This document shows positions 1-9,235 of a DNA stretch of 28,081 bases, in pieces. The notes below the pieces were generated by a model. The model did not search any database. It saw only the letters and a list, made by a program, of their open reading frames with translations, and was not told where the DNA came from. This DNA is from a virus. Numbering within the stretch: position 1 is the stretch's first letter; the number at the start of each line of letters is the position of its first letter. The DNA is taken from the IMG/VR virus record IMGVR_UViG_3300022198_000924, positions 1 to 28,081 of that record. One strand, written 5' to 3'. The position numbers and the translations under genes are program-made.

Positions 1-1305
1 ACCGTTCAAGGGAACGGAAGAGGTATAGGGAGAGCCGCCTAAACCCAATGTTGTCAAACCTGTAGGCACGTTACCCGCAAGATCACCAGCAGGAACAGCG
101 CCATTACTTGTAGCTGCGAAATCATTCAGCTTGTACCCAACACAATTTCTATATTCCACGTCGGCTTGGATTGCCGATGCAGTTGTGTAGAAAAAGGCTG
201 AGTCTACGCCGGCAGCAACGACCCGAGCTGTCAACCTTTGAGGACTTCCATCCCGGTACATACTAATGTAGTTGGCGCTGTTCAAGGCGGCTTGAGCAAT
301 AAAGCTGGTTTGAGAAACCGCGCCAATAAAAGATGCGGCAGTATATAAACTCCCTTCTGACTCATTGAACCAGCCAGAGAAGTTGCTACCACTAATACTG
401 GCCACGTCAGCAGCGCGGGTGACGGTGGAGCTTGTGGTGGGGATGTAGCTGGTGGGGAAGGAGCCGGCTTCAAGTTGTACTGCGTCGATAAATAACTCGG
501 AATTAGCCGTGCCTGTGCCAGTGTCGCTGGACAAAGCAGTGGAAAAGCCAATGTCCCATTGCGTGTAATTAGTGTTAACGCTGGATACCTGTGTGACAAT
601 GCTAATGCGCGTCCATTTATTACCAACGGGAACTGCGGAAAAGCTGCCGGACGTTATCGCTGGTGGAGGGGAAGCTCCAAAAGGCGCGGAAGCATTAAAC
701 TCGTAAGTAGAATTTTCGCCATTATCTGTCACCGCTATCGATACTGACTGCCCACCTACGGCAGTTCTTAGGCGTACTATTATGCCACGTATGTCAGAAT
801 TGGCAGGCTTCGCGACATAGAGACTGAACGTAAACGCGGTACCCGCCGTATAAGGCCCAGACAATGCGCGAATGACTCGATGTGCACCCGTCGATGCATT
901 AGCCAGAAAAGCAGTAACTGTGGCTCCATCAATGGCTGCTTTGGTAGAAGCGCCTAACGACGCTGCTACAAAAGTCCATTGTGTGCTTTCATATCTGCTA
1001 TATGGTGTGAGATTCGTCCTCTGCTCCTCCACCAACAACCCCAAGCTCTCACCTGTCGTTGGGTCGTGATCAAACCGTGGCTCGTTTGTCGTCGCCGTCT
1101 TGATCAGCCCATCGCTGCCCACATACGTCCCACTACTGGCGCGGGTGAAGTCAACAAGGTTCGACCCAGTAGTGGCATCTGTCAGATCTTTGGAGTGTGC
1201 AAAATTAAGGTCAAGTGATGGTCGTGCTCCACCAAGGTCCCAGAGTTGATCACCAAGACCACCATTGGTGGAGATAACACTTGTCTTGGTTCCTCTGAGT
1301 CTCAT
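1..1305 (-). CDS. Lectin-like virion structural / tail-fibre protein (partial)
   Basis: The frame is open for 435 codons from ATG at 1305 to the window edge, so the C-terminus is missing. Near residues 50-95 the protein reads FTRASSGTYVG, then EPRFDHDP and GLLVEEQRTNL, a signature shared by many phage structural proteins that carry concanavalin A-like lectin/glucanase folds. Around residues 270-300 it has DAVQLEAG, SYIPT and TRAAD, the usual end of the first beta-sandwich, and a second sandwich-like stretch follows. The likely role is a tail-fibre or tail-tip carbohydrate-binding component. The start ATG overlaps the upstream stop by one base (TAATG), so it is translationally coupled to the 99-aa gene. 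Codon choice looks richer in C and G at third positions than in the tail fibre and internal virion genes, which would fit an exchanged receptor-binding module. Assignment to the lectin-like family is firm; the exact virion position is inference. Confidence 0.8.
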   Translation of the reverse strand, partial: MRLRGTKTSVISTNGGLGDQLWDLGGARPSLDLNFAHSKDLTDATTGSNLVDFTRASSGTYVGSDGLIKTATTNEPRFDHDPTTGESLGLLVEEQRTNLTPYSRYESTQWTFVAASLGASTKAAIDGATVTAFLANASTGAHRVIRALSGPYTAGTAFTFSLYVAKPANSDIRGIIVRLRTAVGGQSVSIAVTDNGENSTYEFNASAPFGASPPPAITSGSFSAVPVGNKWTRISIVTQVSSVNTNYTQWDIGFSTALSSDTGTGTANSELFIDAVQLEAGSFPTSYIPTTSSTVTRAADVASISGSNFSGWFNESEGSLYTAASFIGAVSQTSFIAQAALNSANYISMYRDGSPQRLTARVVAAGVDSAFFYTTASAIQADVEYRNCVGYKLNDFAATSNGAVPAGDLAGNVPTGLTTLGLGGSPYTSSVPLNG

Positions 1306-1604
1306 TAGATCAACTCCGTTACTTCAAGGGTGCCATCACTAGTACCATTACGGATTACTGCGATGTTAGCACCAGGATAACAAGCAAAATCAAGACGCTC
1401 ACCATTAGCAATAAAGTGACTAGTAGCTGTAGCAGTTTGAGCACCTACACCCATAGCAAATCGAATATCAGCACCAACAGCACGCATTGAAATACGTGTG
1501 ATACCACTTGTCAACGCAGTGTTAGCAGATGTAGAACCTGCAGACAGTTGTCGTGCCAAACCTGCTTTACCCAGCGGTTCAACATTATCAGTATAGTTAG
1601 CCAT
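1305..1604 (-). CDS. Small conserved phage protein, 99 aa, function unknown
   Basis: The 99-aa product starts MANYTDNVEPLGKAGLARQL and ends GTLEVTELI. The chosen ATG lies 25 bases after the stop of the Gly-rich gene. The same frame stays open further upstream, but that part is a Val/Leu-rich antiframe of the Gly-rich gene and is not credible coding. The middle, with GADIRFAMGVGAQ and ERLDFACYPGANIAVIRNG, looks like a compact beta-rich domain and resembles small proteins found next to tail-fibre genes in marine phages. It has no signal peptide or membrane segment. By position it is probably a tail-fibre accessory or a small virion protein. The downstream lectin-like gene overlaps its stop by one base. 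I recognise the general type but not a named function. Confidence 0.75.
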   Translation of the reverse strand: MANYTDNVEPLGKAGLARQLSAGSTSANTALTSGITRISMRAVGADIRFAMGVGAQTATATSHFIANGERLDFACYPGANIAVIRNGTSDGTLEVTELI

Positions 1605-1629
1605 GTTGTTTGAAAGAAAATGAAAGTTG

Positions 1630-2481
1630 TTAAATTGGGTAGCGAAGGACAACAATACCACGTGCGCCATTAGTAGGCGGATCAGTTGCTGGTGTAAAAG
1701 ATTGACCACCACCACCACTACCACTGTTAGCAGGTGGAATGGTACCAGGACGGACAGAACCACCAACAGAGGATTGCGTACTACCTGTAGTAGTACCACC
1801 GTGTCCACCAGCTGCGTAACGTACGTTGCTACCAGTTATATTAATAAGGAGTCCAGCACCACCACGACCTGATGCTGATGTAGTAGCACTAGAGCCAGCA
1901 CTAGCAGCTCCACCGCCACCTCCACCGTATTCTCTAGAACTACCACTACCACCAGCATAACCTTGGCCTACTACGCGACCACCACCAGCTCTAGCGGGGC
2001 TACCGCCTCCACCACCACCACTACCTCCAGAAGAGCCAGCAGCACTAGGATCAGAAGCGCCACCACCACCGCCACCAGTTGCAACGATATTAATGGTACT
2101 ACCAACAACTGAGGAATTACCGCCATTACCGGCTTGACCACCACTATTATTACGGACACCATTATTTCCAACAGTAATGGTATAAATAGCTGATGGGAAC
2201 AAAATACCACTACCAAGTGTGGTATAAAGTAACCCACCAGCTCCACCACCACCGCCAGCAGCAGCAGAAAATGAGCCAGCCCCTCCTCCTCCACCACCGA
2301 CAACTAAGTATTCAATAGTTGTCTCTTTGTTAAGCGTAAAGGTACCGCTAGTGGTGAACGTATGGACACGGTAATCCACACCACCATCATTAATATCAGT
2401 GACAGTACCACCCACTGCACCTGCTCCAGAAGGTAAAGTTTCTGAAGCAAAAAGGAGTGGAATAAGACCACCAGGAATCAT
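1630..2481 (-). CDS. Glycine-rich adhesin-like tail protein
   Basis: The 283-aa protein has a short N-terminal lead, a beta-rich segment (VHTFTTSGTFTLN), then TIEYLVVGGGGGG and several poly-Gly runs up to about residue 260, and ends GIVVLRYPI. This arrangement is typical of the phage Gly-rich domain family, in which sheets of polyglycine-II helices form receptor-recognition tips (known from adhesins of T-even-like phages; here it is inference). It starts 13 bases after the tail-fibre stop and has one of the best Shine-Dalgarno sequences in the window, GGAGGT six bases before the ATG. Gly codons dominate, which gives the plus strand its long ACC/TCC runs. It is probably a tail-fibre tip or fibre-associated receptor-binding protein. 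Confidence 0.85.
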   Translation of the reverse strand: MIPGGLIPLLFASETLPSGAGAVGGTVTDINDGGVDYRVHTFTTSGTFTLNKETTIEYLVVGGGGGGAGSFSAAAGGGGGAGGLLYTTLGSGILFPSAIYTITVGNNGVRNNSGGQAGNGGNSSVVGSTINIVATGGGGGGASDPSAAGSSGGSGGGGGGSPARAGGGRVVGQGYAGGSGSSREYGGGGGGAASAGSSATTSASGRGGAGLLINITGSNVRYAAGGHGGTTTGSTQSSVGGSVRPGTIPPANSGSGGGGQSFTPATDPPTNGARGIVVLRYPI

Positions 2482-2487
2482 GACTTT

Positions 2488-2493
2488 ACCTCC
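2488..2493 (-). promoter_or_regulatory. Strong ribosome binding site for the Gly-rich gene
   Basis: The minus strand reads GGAGGT followed by AAAGTC and then ATG at 2481, a perfect Shine-Dalgarno core with 6-base spacing. The site lies immediately after the tail-fibre stop codon. Most other genes in the window lack such a core, so this gene may be initiated independently and efficiently. Confidence 0.8.
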
Positions 2494-2494
2494 A

Positions 2495-5338
2495 TCACTG
2501 GATATTCTTCATAAGGTGACCAACGATGACGGTTGGGCTAAGTACCATGTAAATAAGTACATCAACAGCACCGGGGTTAAGCGTCAACACAGGTGCATTA
2601 CCATCAGGGAAAGCCCAATTACCACTGTAGCTAAGAGTACGACTACCAGTACCGTCTTGGGTAATAAAGATAGCACCTGATTGCCCAGCTACTGCATTAG
2701 AGGGATTATCAAGCACACGATTACCACCAAGGGTTACGCTAAAGTAGTTACTATCATCAAAGTCCACAAGAATAGTAGCTGCATCTGTAAGTGCTGTTAC
2801 ACCACCACGTTGACCAGCAGTAAAGGTTTGTGTGACATCTGTCTTAGCAGTATCAGCGTCATACCCTTGAACAGTGACACCAATATCAGCATCCTTAAGA
2901 ATCGTAGCGTCGTACGCTTCAACAGTTACACCAATGTCTGCATCTTTAAGAATCGTCGCATCATAGGCTTCAACTGTAACGCCAATATCAGCATCTTTAA
3001 GAATAGTAGCATCATATGCTTCTACTGTTACACCAATATCACCATCAACAAGAATGGTATTACCAGCAGGTAGGTTAGCGTCATAAGCTTGAACGGTACT
3101 ACCGATATCAGCAACAGTTACTGCATAGCTATCAACATAGTTCTTAGTGGCTGCATCTTGTGCACTAGATGGTTCACCAACATTACTAATCTTATTCAGG
3201 TTAAGATCCAGTGTATCGTTAATACTGACGGAACCTGTGCTGTCAATAATGTCGTTACCGTTAAGATCCAAGTTGGTGTTAAGTTGTGCATCACCATTAG
3301 GAGCAATGGTAAGCTCAGACAAATCAAGCGGGATACTACCAGTAGTCAGTGTAATAGTGCTATTTTGTTGATCGACAACAAAGAAATCACCAAGTTTAAA
3401 CTTACCACTTTGATCAGTAATAGCAGCCCAAACCTTACCGTTATTACGTTCAACAACTTGTGCAGCTTCAACTGGTACACCACCATTCTCCGGCAAAGCA
3501 GAGTAGTTAGTACCAGAGCCACAATACTCCATCGTATGATTGCTAGAAGAAATCATAGAACGAAGGTAGAAGCTAACTGCAGCACCACTACTTACTGCAC
3601 CATCCAGTCCAAGGTTCACTGAAACATCAGTTGGATCAGGACGAAGGATAGTAACATCCCAACCGGAACCATTAGCTGCTGCAGAAAGTACGGGATAAGT
3701 GACACCATTTACTTCCACGACCATATTATTTTGTGGACGTGTAGCAGAGCCATACCAACTAGCACCTGCAGTCGGAGTACCAATCGTAAAAGTAAGTGCC
3801 CCATCAGCTGCATTAGCAGTGGTCGTAGCCGTAAAGATTGCAGAGGTTGATTTACCATCAGCAATCAAGCCATAACGACCAAAGTCTGTAGTAGAACCGG
3901 TGATGTTTGCTTGACCACCATTCAAGCACTTGAGATGGTAATGAGCAAAGAAGGCGAAACAACTTGTTGCTTGGCAATAACCATTATTCGTAACAAGGAT
4001 ACCAGGGCCATCCAGACACACTTGTGAATAAGCATCACACACCATCGAACGAAGCGGGCTACTTGAGTTCACAACGGAACCATCCACAAGCATACCACCA
4101 CCAGTAGGTTCAGAATCCGTATCACCAGCAGAACCACCTGCAGGGGTATTGGGGTTCAGATTACTGTTATCGATCTCGGAATCGGTAAAGCTAGTACAAT
4201 TCTGGATGTACGGTGACTTGTAGATCATCGCATTAGGATAGAACGAAACGTTCCAACCTTGACTCGGCGGAAGACCATAAGTACCATCAGGATCAATAGA
4301 ACCTGCTGCACCCCTAATACCACTTGCTTTGACACCCATAAAGGTGATATTCTTGAGGTATGTACCGCTATTTACACGGAACAGTGAGTTCTCTTGAGTA
4401 GCAGCGGTAGGATGTACGATACAACCACGGTAAGTAGTACCAACAATAGATACATCCTTTCTTGTGATGTCAATAGGTGCAATCTCTTGGTAGACACCAG
4501 GAGCAACTACAATAACACTACCATCACCATAGGTGTCATCAGCGTTAACTTGCGTGACCGCGGCTTTAATTGTCTTTTTAGGACGACTGATACGGTGACC
4601 GTCATTAGCATCATCACCACTTGATGCGTCTACATAGACAACCTTAGGTTGGGTAGTAAACGTACCACCGGATGTAACACCAGTCCACTCACTACCATTC
4701 CAAATAGAAAGTGTAAGGTCAGCATTACTTTGCAACCACGTCTTACCTACACGCCAATCACTACCAGATGGTGTAGCAGTTTGGACTAGTGTATCGAAGT
4801 TAGTAAAAGTACGACCATCAATAGCTGCAGTACTGGCAATCTTATTATCAGCACTTGCCCACGTATCAGTGGAGTAGATAGCATCACTAAAGGTATTCCA
4901 ATAGTAGTCCCTCAGGAAATCATAGATCTCTTGAGGTACTTCTTGGCAATTACCTTCTTGAATAGCATACCGAAGTTGTTCAAAGTTTTTATTCAGATCA
5001 TCAGATCGAATAGCTGAACCTGGATTGAACAATGCTCGGATGTTATCAATGTTAGTAACACGACGAATCCGAACATTATCAACAGTAGGTTCATCTGGGT
5101 TAACAGGTGTTGCAGGTGTAGGAGGTGCAGTACCTGTAAACTCTACAATAGTGGGGTTAGCATCTGTCAGTTGCCAAGGATATGTAGCATCATTTTGTGC
5201 AATTACGTCCCATTCTTTAGTTGTAACGTTCCAAAAGGAAACCTGGACTTCTGATTTAAAAAGGTACGGAAAGTCAAAAGAGAATTGTGTCTTTGATCCG
5301 TTACCTGCTTGAATTGTTTGTACGTCAGCACATGACAT
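2495..5338 (-). CDS. T7-like tail fibre protein (gp17-like)
   Basis: The 947-aa protein begins with a T7 gp17-type N-terminal domain (about residues 1-140: NGSKTQFSFDFPYLF near the start, then ALFNPGSAIRSDDLNKNFEQLRYA), the part that attaches the fibre to the tail. From about residue 230, VVYVDASSGDDANDG and later DVSIVGTTYRGCIVHPTA indicate a right-handed beta-helix, with a Cys-containing stretch around residues 430-480. Residues of roughly 742-830 hold five tandem DIGVTVEAYDA-type repeats. A C-terminal beta-rich domain (GNRVLDNPSNAVAGQSGAIF, then ITQDGTGSRTLSYSGNWAF) is common at the ends of marine phage fibres. It follows the large internal virion gene after 5 bases, as gp17 follows gp16 in T7. 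It should be the main host-range determinant. T7 gp17 is about 550 aa, so this fibre is much longer. Confidence 0.92.
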   Translation of the reverse strand: MSCADVQTIQAGNGSKTQFSFDFPYLFKSEVQVSFWNVTTKEWDVIAQNDATYPWQLTDANPTIVEFTGTAPPTPATPVNPDEPTVDNVRIRRVTNIDNIRALFNPGSAIRSDDLNKNFEQLRYAIQEGNCQEVPQEIYDFLRDYYWNTFSDAIYSTDTWASADNKIASTAAIDGRTFTNFDTLVQTATPSGSDWRVGKTWLQSNADLTLSIWNGSEWTGVTSGGTFTTQPKVVYVDASSGDDANDGHRISRPKKTIKAAVTQVNADDTYGDGSVIVVAPGVYQEIAPIDITRKDVSIVGTTYRGCIVHPTAATQENSLFRVNSGTYLKNITFMGVKASGIRGAAGSIDPDGTYGLPPSQGWNVSFYPNAMIYKSPYIQNCTSFTDSEIDNSNLNPNTPAGGSAGDTDSEPTGGGMLVDGSVVNSSSPLRSMVCDAYSQVCLDGPGILVTNNGYCQATSCFAFFAHYHLKCLNGGQANITGSTTDFGRYGLIADGKSTSAIFTATTTANAADGALTFTIGTPTAGASWYGSATRPQNNMVVEVNGVTYPVLSAAANGSGWDVTILRPDPTDVSVNLGLDGAVSSGAAVSFYLRSMISSSNHTMEYCGSGTNYSALPENGGVPVEAAQVVERNNGKVWAAITDQSGKFKLGDFFVVDQQNSTITLTTGSIPLDLSELTIAPNGDAQLNTNLDLNGNDIIDSTGSVSINDTLDLNLNKISNVGEPSSAQDAATKNYVDSYAVTVADIGSTVQAYDANLPAGNTILVDGDIGVTVEAYDATILKDADIGVTVEAYDATILKDADIGVTVEAYDATILKDADIGVTVQGYDADTAKTDVTQTFTAGQRGGVTALTDAATILVDFDDSNYFSVTLGGNRVLDNPSNAVAGQSGAIFITQDGTGSRTLSYSGNWAFPDGNAPVLTLNPGAVDVLIYMVLSPTVIVGHLMKNIQ
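2848..3112 (-). repeat. Tandem repeats within the tail fibre (five units)
   Basis: Five protein repeats of the form DIGxTVxxYDAx are encoded here. The central ones are spaced 17 residues (51 bases) apart and carry ILKDADIGVTVEAYDAT. The peptide is nearly identical between the central copies, but the DNA copies differ at many third codon positions, for example gcatccttaagaatcgta, gcatctttaagaatcgtc and gcatctttaagaatagta. The repeats probably form a regular shaft between the beta-helix and the tip. Confidence 0.85.
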
Positions 5339-5343
5339 GATTG

Positions 5344-8300
5344 TTACTTACGAATAGAAAGAGCAGGGTTAAGTGTTTCACCAGCGATATTAGCTTCTTC
5401 AATCAGATCTCGCTCTATTTGACGAGCTTCAATTTGACCGAGCATTTCAGCATTCATTTCAGCATAGGCTAGTTGTTCTGCAGCACGTCGTGCATCAGAC
5501 AGCCTAGTATAAAGATCATGCCACTTTTTAATTGATACTTCATCTGACTTCAAACCACGCATACGTGCTTCACGCAGTTTAGCAATGCTGTTCCAATTAC
5601 CAGCATCACGCATAATAGCACGGATCTCTTCTTTGAAGAAACCACTTGTACCCATCAGACGGAACAGTTCAGAACGCTCATTGGCTTTCAACTTAACACC
5701 ATCTTTAGTACGGAAGGTAGTGTTAATATCGAACTCCATCTCCTGCAGGAACCGCTCTTCAGGTGATTGCTCAGCGTGTACCTTGATCGGGCTGTAAGCA
5801 TTCCAGATACGTTGCAGAAGACCATAACCATTAGCTTTCTCACCAGTCACCGGGCTGTAAACATAAGGGTGACGATTAGAAGGATCAAGGAAGCTATTAC
5901 GGTTACCAAGCAAAGAAAGGAAGTCATTATCTACTTCCATCAAACCTTCAGTGATAATACGAGACCACTCAGCACGTTGACCAGCCAAAGGACCAAGACT
6001 ATTAACAAATCCAGCACCCCAACGAGTCAATGCACCTTCGTTACCACTTACAATATCAAGCAAAGGTTTAACAGTAGAAAGAGCAGTACGATCAGTAATA
6101 GAAGCACCAATAACAAAGGCTACCTTTTCAAACAAACGTTCAGTAGCAGCTTCACCAAGCATATCAAAGTTATCAGCGATGTTAGCTACAAGTGCTATAG
6201 CATCAGCAAGGGGTCCCAGAGCTTCATAGCTATACCACTTACCATCAAGACCTTTGATATGACGAGGTTTCCAATTAGAGTTCTTTACTCGTGCACGTTG
6301 AATTTCTTTGTCGTAGATACCATCACCAGTAAGGCGATCATTCAAAACAAGACCAATAGCTCCAGTCACAGCGATACCACCAAGTGCTTTACGCCCCCTT
6401 GTGGTGTACTTAAGATCAGCAAGTTTGTTTTGCTTAGCAATCGTATCAAGTTCCTCTACATTGATATTACGTGCTCGGAGAAGTTCATCTACACGTGCTT
6501 CATTTACAAAAAGATCCTCTAGTTTAACGTAAGCTAGTTCGTTAACATCACGTTGGAATGGCATCCACGGTCCATATTTACCACCCATATCAATGAGGTT
6601 CATACCAGTGGTAGGGAACATCATAAAGGGACGCAAACCAGGTACGGTATTAATAAGACTTGAGATACCTTTAGCAAGATTACTATCAATGTTCAGTGCC
6701 ATCTCATCCGTGGCATACTTAACAGCTTCATCCTTCAGCAAACCATCAGCGCCAAACATCTCAGCGTAGTACTTATCAGCAATGGGCTTAACAGCTTCCT
6801 TAGAGATTGGTTGTCCTGAGGAAACTAGCTCATCCATAGCTCTGAATCGTGCTTCAGCTGCAGCATTAAATACCCCAGTAAAGCCATCAGTAGCTGTCAT
6901 AGCATTAATACCAAACCGCAACACTGGATCCTTACCAAGATCATTCAACATCTCTATTTGATTGACGAGATATTGAAGACCATGATTACCTTCTGCTGCC
7001 TGACGGTTAGCTGACATCTTAAGGAACTCCATCTCACGTTCTTGAGACAGGATAAAATCAAGACGTGTACCAGAACGTACTGAATTGGGTTCCTTTGAAG
7101 CACGCATAAATACATCACCAGCATACGGTAATGCTTTCTTCAGTGTATCCCCAACAGAGCTGTATGCGATCCAACCACGTTGCATTGCTTTGAAATCCAA
7201 AGACATTGCAGCACCAGCAAAGTGTGAAATTGGTTGAGAAATGATTCCACCAAAGTCACCAACCAATGCTTCAATAGGAGTCTTAAACGCAGACAACATA
7301 TTATTGAAGATGTTAGACCACACTCCAGCAACTAACTTATTCTGGACATCAGGGTTTAGGTTAATAATACCTTTACCAAGATCACCCGTCATCTCAAAGA
7401 TCCACTTATTCATCTTAACAATGGTATCAACATCACCATTGGTAATTTCATAAGCAAACAGAAACTCATCCATCAAACGAGGTTGGTTGAATGAGATTTG
7501 CCTCAAGGTATCAGCAAAACGTTGAGAATCTTGGAAGATCTTTTGTGCTACATCACCAGCTCCTTCAACAGTAGCAAGGTTATAGCCTTCAATATTCCTG
7601 AATCCATTTTGTACAAGTTGGATCAGGTTAGCTTTACGGTTCTTGTAGTATTTAGCAGATCCAGATAATTGAGTGACATATTGCATCAAATCAATTACCT
7701 TTTCTTGAGCCGCTTCAACAGCAGACGTACCTTCCATTAGACGTGCACCTTCTGAAAGGTCAGAGATACGCCCAGAAAGCGACCCAGCAAGCAATGCCTG
7801 GGCACGTCCTACATCCATACTGGTGAGGTCACTACCAAAGCCCCTGAGCGCCCTGGCAGCCATAGCAAAGCCTTCCTCTACCATTACCTCTTTACCATCA
7901 GCATCCCTTGTAATGAATGGTTCAAGGACTTGACGGACATCTGCCTTACTCATCCGTGGATCAAACAGTTGGATAGCTAGGTCTTCATTGGCGTCAATAA
8001 CGTCATCAAAGGTAACCTTCCAACCATCACCTTCCATACCAACACGTCCAGCTTGCTTCAGTTGATCAGCAAGACCAATAACAATGTCTTGAGCATTGTC
8101 ACCACTCTTAAGCGCATACTTAAGAGCAGGTTCAGAAAGCATATTACCAAGACGACCGTATACAGTATCAAGGTTCTTAGCAATACGAGCTTGGTCGATA
8201 GAAGCACCTACCACACCAAAATCGTCAACAGTACGTACACCAAGTTCAGTGTAGTCAAACACATCATGGATACCTTTAAGTGGTACATCCATCATGGGGT

Positions 8301-9225
8301 TTTCTGAGAGGTTATAGTAACCTAACTCATCCAAAGCCTCTTCTTGTTTAATAACTGCTGCAGTAATAGCATCTTCAGGATCACCAGTTGAAGGCTTAGG
8401 TGCATTAGCTTCAAGCCATGCCCGTGCTTGGGGAGTCTCACCAACAAGTTTATTAGACTTGCGGAGGCTACTACCAAGATTAGACAAGGAAGCAGCAAAC
8501 TTAACTACACCCTCTGCGACACCTGTAAAGACACCAAGACCCATATCTTCGTAGATATTCTTCTTACGCTTCAGGTCCGGTGGCTCATCTTTCAAAGTAG
8601 CAAGTGAATCAGGAATGAAGTCCCACGTTTCTGGGAAGCTTTGCTTAAGAGTACCTGTGAGGTTGTCTTCAGTATATTCACTACTGACCGCACCAACAGC
8701 AACACTAGCACCTAATTCAATACCTAAAGTACTAGCAGCTTTAACAAAAGCATTATTACCTAAAGACCAACCAACTCGTGAATGTGCTGCGGTACCACCC
8801 TTCATCCCAAGCTTACTAAGGATAATCGTAGGTGCTACAACGGATGCAATCTCACGAAGAGCTTGGAGGTGTTTAGTTTGAAATTCAGGTACCTTTGGGA
8901 CACTAACACCAGGAATTTTATTAATTAGATCAACACCAAAATCAACAAGACCAGCGGGAACTGAAAGTCCACCTTCTACGACTTGTCGTGCAGCATCACC
9001 TAAATCATAACCCGGATCAAACGGGGTTTGTTGCTCTGCCGTAGCAGGTTGCATGGGTTGAGCTTGTCCAGGTTGTCCTCCCGTAGGAGTAGTTGGAGCC
9101 ATTTGAGCGGCTTGAGCAGCAGCCTCTTCAGCTTGCCGCTCAAGTTCCATCTGGGCTTGTGCTTCCGCAGATAGTTCCATCTCACCTGGATCAACCCTAA
9201 ACATCTCTGTAGGATCGTATTCCAT
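5344..9225 (-). CDS. Large internal virion protein (T7 gp16 position)
   Basis: The 1293-aa protein is the last and largest of three internal core genes and sits directly before the tail fibre, the place of T7 gp16 (about 1300 aa). The N-terminus (residues 1-75) is Glu/Gln/Ala/Pro-rich and low in complexity. The rest is mainly helical, with hydrophobic segments around residues 85-175 and a small hydrophobic patch near residue 960 (ALGGIAVTGAIGLVLN). In T7 the core proteins are ejected to form a channel across the cell envelope, and this protein very likely does the same. I see no lytic transglycosylase motif here, unlike T7 gp16; that domain is in the preceding gene. The start is an ATG 10 bases after the upstream stop. 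Assignment rests on size, order and composition rather than a catalytic motif. Confidence 0.85.
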   Translation of the reverse strand: MEYDPTEMFRVDPGEMELSAEAQAQMELERQAEEAAAQAAQMAPTTPTGGQPGQAQPMQPATAEQQTPFDPGYDLGDAARQVVEGGLSVPAGLVDFGVDLINKIPGVSVPKVPEFQTKHLQALREIASVVAPTIILSKLGMKGGTAAHSRVGWSLGNNAFVKAASTLGIELGASVAVGAVSSEYTEDNLTGTLKQSFPETWDFIPDSLATLKDEPPDLKRKKNIYEDMGLGVFTGVAEGVVKFAASLSNLGSSLRKSNKLVGETPQARAWLEANAPKPSTGDPEDAITAAVIKQEEALDELGYYNLSENPMMDVPLKGIHDVFDYTELGVRTVDDFGVVGASIDQARIAKNLDTVYGRLGNMLSEPALKYALKSGDNAQDIVIGLADQLKQAGRVGMEGDGWKVTFDDVIDANEDLAIQLFDPRMSKADVRQVLEPFITRDADGKEVMVEEGFAMAARALRGFGSDLTSMDVGRAQALLAGSLSGRISDLSEGARLMEGTSAVEAAQEKVIDLMQYVTQLSGSAKYYKNRKANLIQLVQNGFRNIEGYNLATVEGAGDVAQKIFQDSQRFADTLRQISFNQPRLMDEFLFAYEITNGDVDTIVKMNKWIFEMTGDLGKGIINLNPDVQNKLVAGVWSNIFNNMLSAFKTPIEALVGDFGGIISQPISHFAGAAMSLDFKAMQRGWIAYSSVGDTLKKALPYAGDVFMRASKEPNSVRSGTRLDFILSQEREMEFLKMSANRQAAEGNHGLQYLVNQIEMLNDLGKDPVLRFGINAMTATDGFTGVFNAAAEARFRAMDELVSSGQPISKEAVKPIADKYYAEMFGADGLLKDEAVKYATDEMALNIDSNLAKGISSLINTVPGLRPFMMFPTTGMNLIDMGGKYGPWMPFQRDVNELAYVKLEDLFVNEARVDELLRARNINVEELDTIAKQNKLADLKYTTRGRKALGGIAVTGAIGLVLNDRLTGDGIYDKEIQRARVKNSNWKPRHIKGLDGKWYSYEALGPLADAIALVANIADNFDMLGEAATERLFEKVAFVIGASITDRTALSTVKPLLDIVSGNEGALTRWGAGFVNSLGPLAGQRAEWSRIITEGLMEVDNDFLSLLGNRNSFLDPSNRHPYVYSPVTGEKANGYGLLQRIWNAYSPIKVHAEQSPEERFLQEMEFDINTTFRTKDGVKLKANERSELFRLMGTSGFFKEEIRAIMRDAGNWNSIAKLREARMRGLKSDEVSIKKWHDLYTRLSDARRAAEQLAYAEMNAEMLGQIEARQIERDLIEEANIAGETLNPALSIRK

Positions 9226-9235
9226 AGTTAGTTAG

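Noticed and set aside
1605-1808. Upstream extension of the 99-aa gene
   Set aside because: The added Val/Leu-rich residues are an out-of-frame reading of the Gly-rich gene; the ATG at 1604 follows that gene's stop closely.
1690-2300. Plus-strand ACC/TCC-rich runs that look like a simple-sequence or CRISPR-like array
   Set aside because: They are Gly codons of the Gly-rich protein read on the other strand; there are no regular spacers or palindromic repeats.
5767-6522. A 251-codon plus-strand frame inside the gp16-like gene
   Set aside because: Composition is a Ser/Thr/Ile/Lys-rich antisense reading of a well-supported gene, and every other supported gene is on the minus strand.
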